Source: Maribacter_C sp047345145 (lineage in GTDB: Bacteria; Bacteroidota; Bacteroidia; Flavobacteriales; Flavobacteriaceae). Taken from it: DNA of 64,000 bases. Shown piece by piece: positions 53,754 to 61,330 of the stretch. Position 1 is the stretch's first letter. Each line of letters starts with the position of its first letter. The translations under genes were made by a program, and so were the position numbers. The notes beneath the pieces are model-generated. The model searched no databases. It was given only the letters and a program-made list of their open reading frames with translations, and was not told the origin of the DNA. The stretch spans positions 321,938 to 385,937 of the forward strand of contig NZ_JBLFER010000004.1 in NCBI RefSeq assembly GCF_047345145.1, given 5' to 3'.

Positions 53754-55969
53754 GATTTTTAGCACGACATATTAAACTTCACATATTTCTAGCGCTACTT
53801 TTTCTAATAGTTGGTGCTAACTTTCTGCATGGTCAAAGCAATAGTGCTATTGATAGCATAAACACATACTTCGATCAAGCCCGTGTTCTAAAAAATCAAA
53901 ATAAGCTTGATCTTGCCTTAGGCACCCTTAAAAAGGCTGAAGTATTGGCAGAAAGAAAGGGTGATTTAAAACTTTTAATCGATAGTTATCAAAAGCAGGC
54001 TATCATCTTTCTTCAGCTTGAAAAACAAGATGGCGCAGAAATATTTTGGGATCGCTCTAAAGGCCTTTTAAAGGATGTTGAATATCCTTATGGAGATGCT
54101 ATATTCAAGTATATCGAAGCAATAATGCTATATCGTCGTGAAAATAATTTTCAAGCATTATTGATGTTAGATGAAGCGAAACAACTCAACAATGATCGTA
54201 ATTTTTTCAACAATATTCTCTTACTTGAAGGAAATATTTATGTGGATCTCGAGAAGTATGATGTTGCCTCAAAAAATTTCAATTCACTTCTTATAAATAC
54301 TGATATTTATGAGCAAGACTATTTAGCTACAAGAGCTAATCTAGGCTTGTCTCTAATGAATTATAAAATTGAGAAATTTGAAGAGAGTGCTATCTATGGT
54401 GAAGGAGCACTGAAATTAGCAAAAGAGAATAACTTTGATAAGGAAGTAAAGGATGCTAACGAACAGTTAAAATTGACTTATCAAAAGATGGAGCGCTTTG
54501 ACTTGTCGAATAACAATTACAGCAACTTGCTAGCGCTCCGAGATTCTATTTTCAATGCTGAAAAAGTTAAAACTGAAGCAAAGACAGCGAACAAGATTCA
54601 ATTTGATTTCATGAGTGATCAAATTGCAAAACAAGATAAAGAAATTGAAGATCTAACTGATGCCACCAATAGGTCTGAAATTATCGTAATTCTAGTTTCT
54701 GCCTTTCTAATAATAATATCTCTTTTAGCCGTATCACTTTACCGAAACAATCAAATAAAATTAAAGACAAACGATCTTTTGCAAACAAAGAATAGTGAGC
54801 TTCAAGGTGCAAGAGATGCAGCTGTAAGTGCTATGGAGGCTAAAACCAATTTCTTGTCGACAGTTAGTCATGAACTTCGAACACCATTGTATGCGGTAAC
54901 AGGTCTAACACATTTACTGTTGGAAGAAAATCCTAGTGAAAATCAAAAAGAGCATTTGAAAGCGCTTAAATTTTCTGGTGATTACCTCTTAAACTTTATT
55001 AATGACATTCTTCAAATCAATAAAATTGATGCCGATAAACTTGAACCATTAAATATTGATTTCAACTTGAAGAGAACTATTCAAGAAGTTATTGATTCTT
55101 TACAACAAAGTGCAAAAGCCAACCGCACGAAAATCATTTTAGATTATGATGACGAGATACCGGGTCATTTGATGAGCGACCCAATTAAACTCTCTCAAAT
55201 CTTTATGAATCTAGTCGGAAATGCTTTAAAGTTCACCAAAGACGGTGAGGTAAAAGTTATTGCTAAACTGATGAAAAAGGAGGAAGAAGATGTAACTCTC
55301 TACTTTGAAGTAGCTGATACAGGCATTGGTATTTCTAAAGAAAAACAGGAAAATATTTTTGAAGGTTTTGAACAAGGTTCTATTCAAATAAATCGTGAAT
55401 ACGGCGGTACTGGTTTGGGCCTTACAATTGTTAAAAGTCTTTTAGGTCTTTTCGATAGCAAAATTCAACTTGAGAGTGAATTGGGTAAAGGAAGTTCTTT
55501 CTTTTTTGAACTTCATTTAAAAAGTAAGGATAGCTTGGTTGATGATATTCCATTTGAAATCACCCAACAAGATTTTGAATTCAAAGGCTTACACCTCCTA
55601 ATTGTTGAGGACAACAAAATTAATCAGGTCATTACTAAGAAAATGTTATCTAAAAAAGAGATGACGAGCGATATAGCTAATAACGGTCTTGAAGCAGTAG
55701 AACTTGCTGAAACGAATAATTATGATGCCATTTTAATGGATATTCATATGCCAGGTATTAGTGGAGAAGAAGCAACGGTACGAATACGGAAGTTCGATAT
55801 AAGCACACCGATTATTGCCCTCACCGCAATCTCTCTTGATGATAGTTTAGAAAGTTTTTATGCAGCGGGTTGTAATGATGTTGTTACTAAACCATTTAAG
55901 CCTGAAGTTTTCTACCAAAAAATAGGTGAAAACATTTTTAGCAAAAGAGTTAAGAATACTGGTTCATAA
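53750..55969 (+). CDS. TPR hybrid histidine kinase
   Basis: 739 residues: Sec signal (to about 29), TPR-like helical repeats in the periplasm (about 30-290), a transmembrane helix (about 310-330), HisKA with His374 in VSHELRTPL, HATPase (about 480-600) with NALKF and DTGIGI boxes, and a receiver domain (about 620-735) with the phosphorylated Asp664 in ILMDIHMPG. The TTG start overlaps the gap stop (TTGA). No downstream regulator gene is adjacent. The gene's end overlaps lpxK by 20 nt on the other strand. Confidence 0.92.
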   Translation: MRFLARHIKLHIFLALLFLIVGANFLHGQSNSAIDSINTYFDQARVLKNQNKLDLALGTLKKAEVLAERKGDLKLLIDSYQKQAIIFLQLEKQDGAEIFWDRSKGLLKDVEYPYGDAIFKYIEAIMLYRRENNFQALLMLDEAKQLNNDRNFFNNILLLEGNIYVDLEKYDVASKNFNSLLINTDIYEQDYLATRANLGLSLMNYKIEKFEESAIYGEGALKLAKENNFDKEVKDANEQLKLTYQKMERFDLSNNNYSNLLALRDSIFNAEKVKTEAKTANKIQFDFMSDQIAKQDKEIEDLTDATNRSEIIVILVSAFLIIISLLAVSLYRNNQIKLKTNDLLQTKNSELQGARDAAVSAMEAKTNFLSTVSHELRTPLYAVTGLTHLLLEENPSENQKEHLKALKFSGDYLLNFINDILQINKIDADKLEPLNIDFNLKRTIQEVIDSLQQSAKANRTKIILDYDDEIPGHLMSDPIKLSQIFMNLVGNALKFTKDGEVKVIAKLMKKEEEDVTLYFEVADTGIGISKEKQENIFEGFEQGSIQINREYGGTGLGLTIVKSLLGLFDSKIQLESELGKGSSFFFELHLKSKDSLVDDIPFEITQQDFEFKGLHLLIVEDNKINQVITKKMLSKKEMTSDIANNGLEAVELAETNNYDAILMDIHMPGISGEEATVRIRKFDISTPIIALTAISLDDSLESFYAAGCNDVVTKPFKPEVFYQKIGENIFSKRVKNTGS

Positions 55970-56954
55970 ATTCCTCTAAATTGGCTTTTAGTTCTTCCAG
56001 TCCGTTTCCAAAAAAGACGTGTTTTATTTCAATATAATTAGAAGGAACCTCATTTTTCAATCTTACGAAGTCCTTCTCTGTTGTCAAAATATTAGGTTTT
56101 GACTTTATCATTTCAATTTCTTGTGCATTAAAATTATGATGGTCTTTGAAAGACAGGTGTTCAAATGAAATTCCGTTTTCTTCTAGAAAGTATATCAAAG
56201 GACTAGGGTTGGCAATACCCGTAACCAAAGTAATTTTCTCTCCCTTCAAATCATCAGTATGCTTTAACTTTCCATTTCCTTGAAGATTTCTGTCATAATC
56301 CAAATAACTAAAAAATGTCTTTTGATGGGGTTTGGGCCCAAGCTTGTGTTTGATTTTGACATGTTCAGTTTCAGAACTTTCAGGGGGACTTTTTGTGATC
56401 ACCAAGATATCGGCTCGTTTTGCTTCCCTCCTGCTGTCTCGAAGGTTTCCCGTAGGCAAATACCAATCTGAACTGTATAAGCTATCGAAAGCTGTCAGTA
56501 AAATTGAGAAGCCCGGCTTTACCTTTCGATGTTGAAAAGCATCATCCAAAAGAATAATATCGGGATTTAAATCCTTCTCTAAAATAGCTATTCCATTTTG
56601 GCGGTTCGTATCTACCGCGACTTCAACGTTTTTAAACTTTTTATGAATCTGATAGGGTTCATCTCCTAAATCATTGACCGTACTATCGGTATTTGCTAGA
56701 ACAAATCCTTTTGATTTTCTACGATAACCTCTGCTCAATACAGCGACTTTGTACTTTTCCTGCAGCAAGGAAATAAGTAGTTCTACCATTGGTGTTTTTC
56801 CGGTTCCACCAACATTCAAGTTACCAATACAGATAATAGGAGTTTTATATGATTTTGATCGAAATACTCCCCAATCATAACATCTGTTTCGCAGATACAC
56901 CACCAAACCATAAACTAAGGAAACAGGGAAAAGTACTTTTCTAAGAAGCCACAT
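55950..56954 (-). CDS. lpxK: Tetraacyldisaccharide 4'-kinase
   Basis: It phosphorylates the lipid A precursor to make lipid IVA at the inner membrane. About 334 residues from the ATG at 56954, which begins MWLLRKVLFPVSLVYG as in flavobacterial relatives; ATGs at 56987 and 56999 add a short hydrophobic extension and cannot be excluded. Walker A is GNLNVGGTGKTP, and LSRGYRRKSKG and DDAFQHR are also visible. It diverges from the Nif3-like gene. Confidence 0.93.
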   Translation of the reverse strand: MWLLRKVLFPVSLVYGLVVYLRNRCYDWGVFRSKSYKTPIICIGNLNVGGTGKTPMVELLISLLQEKYKVAVLSRGYRRKSKGFVLANTDSTVNDLGDEPYQIHKKFKNVEVAVDTNRQNGIAILEKDLNPDIILLDDAFQHRKVKPGFSILLTAFDSLYSSDWYLPTGNLRDSRREAKRADILVITKSPPESSETEHVKIKHKLGPKPHQKTFFSYLDYDRNLQGNGKLKHTDDLKGEKITLVTGIANPSPLIYFLEENGISFEHLSFKDHHNFNAQEIEMIKSKPNILTTEKDFVRLKNEVPSNYIEIKHVFFGNGLEELKANLEEFMNQYS

Positions 56955-57003
56955 CAAAGCGAAAATATAATATTTTATCTTTACCATCTTAAAATTCACA
57001 AGA

Positions 57004-58098
57004 ATGCTAGTAAACGAAGTTACTGATATACTGGAAGAATTGGCGCCTTTGGCCTATGCAGAGGATTTTGATAATGTGGGACTCCTGGTTGGTGATACCA
57101 AGGCCGAAGTTTCGGGAATTCTGGTGACTTTAGATACCCTGGAAAATGTTGTGGATGAGGCTATTGAGAACAATTGTAATCTTATCGTCAGCTTCCATCC
57201 TATTATTTTTAGTGGACTCAAAAAGATAACTGGAAAGACATATGTGGAAAGAGTTGTTATAAAAGCAATTCGAAATAACATTGCCATCTACAGCATGCAT
57301 ACGGCCCTCGACAATAGTAAAGATGGAGTCAATGCAAAAATTTGTGAAGTTCTGGGGATTGAAAGTCCGGAAATATTGATTCCACAAAAACGGACTATTA
57401 AAAAATTAACAACATACGTTCCCCACGCAGATGCTGAAACTTTGAAAACTGCACTTTTCGAAGCAGGAGCAGGAAACATAGGCAATTATAGTCATTGTAG
57501 CTTTGTCAATGAAGGCACTGGAAGTTTTCAAGCGGAATCAGATGCAAAGCCCGTTAAGGGAAATATTGGTGACATTCATTTAGAAAAAGAGACTCAAATT
57601 CATGTAACCTATCAAAAATCACAAGAAGGAAAAGTTTTGAATGCCTTGTTTAAAAACCATCCATATGATGAGGTAGCTTTCGAGGTTTATTCCCTAGAAA
57701 ACACCAATCAACATATTGGCATGGGAATGATTGGAACCCTAAAAAATCCTATGGAAGAATTGGCATTTTTAAACCATATAAAGAAAACCATGAATGCTTC
57801 CGGTATTCGACACTCTACTTTACTGGCAAAACCGGTTCAAAAAATAGCTGTTTTAGGCGGTAGTGGTGCTTTTGCCATTTCGGCCGCAAAGGCCGCTGGT
57901 GCAGATATTTTTATAAGCGCTGACATAAAGTATCATCAGTTTTACGAAGCGGAAGACAAAATGGTGATCGCAGATATCGGACACTATGAAACTGAGCAGT
58001 TTACAAAAAACCTTTTAGTTGATTATCTTACGAAAAAAATTCCTAATTTTGCAATCCGTTTAGCGGAAAGTAAAACCAATCCAATCAAGTATTTATAG
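57004..58098 (+). CDS. Nif3-like dinuclear metal centre protein
   Basis: 364 residues of the NIF3/YbgI family, which form hexamers with a two-metal site. Metal-binding segments are visible: FHPIIFSGLKKI, SMHTALDNSKDGVN near the N-terminus, and ADIGHYETEQF at the C-terminus. A central inserted domain (about 125-235) is as in the long NIF3 proteins. Biochemical role is unsettled; GTP cyclohydrolase I type 2-like activity has been proposed for relatives. Confidence 0.92.
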   Translation: MLVNEVTDILEELAPLAYAEDFDNVGLLVGDTKAEVSGILVTLDTLENVVDEAIENNCNLIVSFHPIIFSGLKKITGKTYVERVVIKAIRNNIAIYSMHTALDNSKDGVNAKICEVLGIESPEILIPQKRTIKKLTTYVPHADAETLKTALFEAGAGNIGNYSHCSFVNEGTGSFQAESDAKPVKGNIGDIHLEKETQIHVTYQKSQEGKVLNALFKNHPYDEVAFEVYSLENTNQHIGMGMIGTLKNPMEELAFLNHIKKTMNASGIRHSTLLAKPVQKIAVLGGSGAFAISAAKAAGADIFISADIKYHQFYEAEDKMVIADIGHYETEQFTKNLLVDYLTKKIPNFAIRLAESKTNPIKYL

Positions 58099-58100
58099 AT

Positions 58101-58880
58101 ATGGCAAAAAAAGCAGAAGCAACTGTAGAAGATAAGTTAAGAGCGTTATATGATTTGCAATTAATCGACTCTAGGGTTGATGAAATTCGCAATGTTCGCG
58201 GTGAGCTTCCTCTTGAGGTTGAAGACCTTGAGGATGATGTATTGGGTCTTAAGACTAGAATGGATAAGTTAAAGACAGACGTTGAGACTATCAATTTTGA
58301 AATTACAGCTAAAAAGAATTTAATCGATGAGTCAAAAGCTTTGATTAAAAAATACACAGAGCAACAAAAGAACGTTCGCAATAGTCGTGAGTTTAATTCA
58401 ATTACCAAAGAATTGGAATTTCAAGAACTGGAGATTCAACTAGCGGAAAAAAACATTAAGGAATTCAAAGCTCAAATAGAGCAAAAGAAAATAGTAATCG
58501 CTGAGACCAAAGAACGCTTAGGAGAAAGAGAAACACATTTGAAGCACAAGAAAAGTGAATTAAATGCGATTTTAGCTGAAACCGAAAAGGAAGAGAAAGC
58601 ACTTTTAGGTAAATCTGAAAAGTTTCAGAAAGACATTGAAGAGCGTCTAGTTAAGGCTTATATTAGAATTCGCAAGAACGTAAAGAATGGTTTGGCCGTT
58701 GTACCCATCGAAAGAGGGGCTTCTGGTGGTTCTTTCTTTACCATTCCTCCTCAGGTTCAGGTAGAGATTGCTTCTAGAAAGAAAATTATTACTGACGAGC
58801 ATAGTGGTAGAATATTAGTTGACCCTGTTTTAGCTGAAGAAGAGCAAGCTAAAATGCAAAAGATGTTCGCTAAATTGTAG
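58101..58880 (+). CDS. DUF164 (C4-type zinc ribbon) protein lacking its cysteines
   Basis: 259 residues: a long coiled coil (about 30-185) and a C-terminal segment homologous to the DUF164 zinc ribbon. The family normally has four zinc-binding Cys; here the region reads GASGGSFFTIPPQ and ITDEHSGRILVDPVL with no Cys, so it should not bind zinc this way. Relatives are linked to nucleic-acid or translation functions on weak evidence. It starts 2 nt after the Nif3-like gene, so the two are likely co-transcribed. Confidence 0.88.
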   Translation: MAKKAEATVEDKLRALYDLQLIDSRVDEIRNVRGELPLEVEDLEDDVLGLKTRMDKLKTDVETINFEITAKKNLIDESKALIKKYTEQQKNVRNSREFNSITKELEFQELEIQLAEKNIKEFKAQIEQKKIVIAETKERLGERETHLKHKKSELNAILAETEKEEKALLGKSEKFQKDIEERLVKAYIRIRKNVKNGLAVVPIERGASGGSFFTIPPQVQVEIASRKKIITDEHSGRILVDPVLAEEEQAKMQKMFAKL

Positions 58881-58903
58881 AACAATTCAAATTGAAAAAG
58901 TTC

Positions 58904-58937
58904 AAAGCCATTCGTCTTCAAGCGAATGGCTTTTTTT
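58904..58937 (+). terminator. Intrinsic terminator after the Nif3/DUF164 unit
   Basis: AAAGCCATTCG (58904-58914) pairs with CGAATGGCTTT (58923-58933), an 11-bp stem, followed by T-tract. The next gene starts at 58948, directly beyond it. Confidence 0.9.
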
Positions 58938-58947
58938 ATTTAACTTT

Positions 58948-59406
58948 ATGGTTTCAATCAAAAGTCTCATGAGATCTATAGGAATTTTTCTGGCTTTAGC
59001 ATTTTTTTTCTCCTCATCAAAAGTCCTTTCTCAAAACTTAGAGAGCTATCAATGGAAAAATCGTGTTATCCTTTTAAAAGATACCAACTTAGATTCTGAT
59101 TGGTTGCAAGCGCAGCTCAAACGGCTAAAATCAAGTGCTCAAGAACTTCTGGAGAGAGAAGTCGTATTGTTCTTAGTGAATAATAAGGGAGTATATGACG
59201 GAATGCTAACAAAAACGGAACTGCAAGCCGATTCGATTATAACGAAATACGGACTCTCAAACTTTGAAGGTTTAGTCCTCATCGGAAAAGATGGCACTAC
59301 TAAATTAAAAGAGGAGTTCATCGTACATACTTCAGAGATTATTGAATTGATAGATAGTATGCCCATGCGCAAGACTGAAATGAGCGACACAAAGAAAATA
59401 GATTAG
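58948..59406 (+). CDS. DUF4174 domain protein, exported
   Basis: 152 residues with an N-terminal signal (to about 28, ending VLSQ) and a DUF4174 domain (LESYQWKNRVILLK...LVLIGKDGTTKLK), a thioredoxin-like fold without the active CxxC. An in-frame ATG at 58969 also fits the signal peptide. Function unknown. Its stop overlaps the convergent kynurenine monooxygenase gene by 4 nt. Confidence 0.85.
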   Translation: MVSIKSLMRSIGIFLALAFFFSSSKVLSQNLESYQWKNRVILLKDTNLDSDWLQAQLKRLKSSAQELLEREVVLFLVNNKGVYDGMLTKTELQADSIITKYGLSNFEGLVLIGKDGTTKLKEEFIVHTSEIIELIDSMPMRKTEMSDTKKID

Positions 59407-60743
59407 AGCAGGCTTAATATTTTATCTTCTACCTCAGCACTATCCCATTTTGACTCAATTTCAGGTATTTCCATTACTTTTTGCATGATAGCTTCCTGCT
59501 CATCTCCTAATGCGAGTGCTTCTGAATAGGGCTTATCGGAAAAGGTAACTCGCGAATAGGCGGGAATCCATTTTTCAGGATGCTTAGCTGCGAAATGTTT
59601 TTCAATCTTCTTTTGCAATAGAAATTTAGGGTCCGCAGTTTTGCTGCTCATCTCTATAAAATTACGATAACTCAGTTCTGCGATTGCATCTGCATTAGGT
59701 TTTCGTTCTTTTTGGTATTCTTGAAAGATAGCCTCCCAATCATCTCCATGCTTTGCGATAATTAGATTCAAAACAAAAATATCTTCAAAGCCAGCATTCA
59801 TTCCTTGCCCGTAGAAAGGTACCACGGCGTGCGCTGAATCACCAACGAGAGCAACTTTGTCCCAGTATGTCCAAGGATAACATTTCATGGTTACCATCGC
59901 GCTCGTTGGGTTTTTGAAAAAATCTTCCAACAAATCATCCATGACCTGCATTACATTCGGAAAATGAATTAGAAAGAAAGATTTCGCCTGTTCTTTGGTT
60001 TTTAGATTTTCAAAGGAAACTTCTCCTTCAAAAGGCATAAAAAGTGTGCAAGTAAAGCTACCATCTAAATTGGGCATGGCGATCAACATGAATTTGCCTC
60101 GAGGCCAAATATGGAAGGAGTTTTTATCAAGTTTATGAGTGCCATCGGAATTTGCGGGAATGGTTAACTCCTTATAGCCAACGTCAATAAAGTCTTGTGA
60201 ATAATCGAAACGACTGCGCCTTTGCATCTTATGACGTACTCGTGAAAATGCGCCATCGCAGCCAAAAATTAAATCAAATTGATATTCTTCCCAATGTCCT
60301 TTTTCAGTTTCACCTGTATAGAGTTTTGCTTCAGGTAAATTTACATCCCAAACTTTTTCTTCGAACTTGAACGCCACTCCCGCGTTTTCGGCTAAGTCAA
60401 TCATTTTCCGATTTAAAACCCCTCTAGAAATAGACCAAATGGCTTCACCTTCTTTGCCATATTTCTGAAAGTATTCGGGCTGTCCGACAACATGCATCGC
60501 CCTTTTGTTCAAAGGAATAGCAATTTTCTTGATTTCTTCTTCAAGGTCAACTTCTCGAAGTGTTTTCCAACCCCTATTACTCATAGCGAGGTTGATGGAC
60601 CGCCCTGAAAATTCAATATTTCGAATATCTGGTCGACGGTCGAAAACAGTTATCGAGTGGCCCAGTCTTTTGAGATATATTGCTAATAAAGAACCCACTA
60701 GTCCGGATCCTATGATAGCAATGTTTTTAGAAGTTTGCGACAT
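59403..60743 (-). CDS. kmo: Kynurenine 3-monooxygenase-like FAD enzyme
   Basis: 446 residues of the flavin-dependent aromatic hydroxylase group. FAD signatures: GSGLVGSLLAIYLKRLG with an acidic end (about 11-33), FGCDGAFSRVR (DG motif), and VALVGDSAHAVVPFYGQGMNAGFED (GD motif). It would hydroxylate kynurenine at C3 in tryptophan breakdown. No other kynurenine-pathway gene is visible in the window. Confidence 0.92.
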   Translation of the reverse strand: MSQTSKNIAIIGSGLVGSLLAIYLKRLGHSITVFDRRPDIRNIEFSGRSINLAMSNRGWKTLREVDLEEEIKKIAIPLNKRAMHVVGQPEYFQKYGKEGEAIWSISRGVLNRKMIDLAENAGVAFKFEEKVWDVNLPEAKLYTGETEKGHWEEYQFDLIFGCDGAFSRVRHKMQRRSRFDYSQDFIDVGYKELTIPANSDGTHKLDKNSFHIWPRGKFMLIAMPNLDGSFTCTLFMPFEGEVSFENLKTKEQAKSFFLIHFPNVMQVMDDLLEDFFKNPTSAMVTMKCYPWTYWDKVALVGDSAHAVVPFYGQGMNAGFEDIFVLNLIIAKHGDDWEAIFQEYQKERKPNADAIAELSYRNFIEMSSKTADPKFLLQKKIEKHFAAKHPEKWIPAYSRVTFSDKPYSEALALGDEQEAIMQKVMEIPEIESKWDSAEVEDKILSLL

Positions 60744-60946
60744 ATATCTATTCGAAGTTTATAGAATAGAATTTAAAGTTAATAAAAATAGACTTCTCAT
60801 GTAAGCAAGTTCCTGTAAATAGATCTAACATCACAGAAAAGCATTTGTGGTTATGATTTAATACTATTTTAACGCAAAACGGTCATCCAAGACTACGTTT
60901 TTCTCGTAAATAGATAAACATTCCGCGAGAGCGTCTATATATATTT

Positions 60947-60990
60947 AAGAAGGTCCTTCACATTATGCTGTGAAGGACCTTCTTTTTTTT
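60947..60990 (+). terminator. Strong intrinsic terminator without an upstream gene
   Basis: A perfect 16-bp stem (60947-60962 with 60969-60984), loop TTATGC, then a run of T ending at 60990. On the minus strand no T-tract follows the hairpin, so it works for plus-strand transcription. The upstream neighbour kmo points away, so it must end an unannotated RNA or a leader transcript. Confidence 0.9.
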
Positions 60991-61061
60991 ATTAATTATT
61001 TCGTTTACAACCTATTAGCTAGTGTTAATAGCTATCCTATTTATGGTGTTTTTTGAACGTT

Positions 61062-61130
61062 TTACCGAATTGTTAAACAATTTCCTTCCTTCCTACATCC
61101 ATCAATTCTTACAGATTACCGAATTATCTG
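61062..61130. repeat. Operator-like repeats upstream of Calx-beta protein gene
   Basis: TTACCGAATT occurs twice, at 61062-61071 and 61116-61125. The first overlaps the inverted repeat AATTGTT-A-AACAATT (61068-61082), and the second lies inside CAGAT/ATCTG (61112-61116, 61126-61130). They could be regulator binding sites; no regulator is identified. Confidence 0.35.
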
Positions 61131-61330
61131 TCAGTCAGCGAAAATATTAGGCTTTTAAGCTATTTAGCAAACAATATAGAGTGCTTTAAACCGTTCTTTG
61201 AACTAGTAAATTTAACCTATTTAACATTTTATCCGAATAAAAGAGCATTGTAATGGCGAATCAAAGTAATTTCTAATCTCCCAATACGAATTTATTTTCT
61301 TCATTCTTTGCAAGTAAGGTTACCAACTGT

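Larger units (their letters stand above)
60744..61330. other. 587-nt gene-free region with orphan terminator and repeats
   Basis: No protein gene is visible. The region contains a very strong plus-strand terminator at 60947-60990 with no gene upstream on that strand, and short operator-like repeats at 61062-61130. A transcript ending at the terminator, or a long leader for the Calx-beta protein gene at 61331, would explain it. No clear TAnnTTTG box was found before the terminator. Confidence 0.6.

Noticed and set aside
59550..59580. GCGGGAAT match to the GIY-YIG cassette repeat within kmo
   Set aside because: Only eight bases match, inside conserved coding sequence; no palindrome or cassette is present.
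59403..60743. Functional link of kmo with the trp genes at the window start
   Set aside because: They are nearly 58 kb apart with unrelated genes between, so adjacency gives no support.
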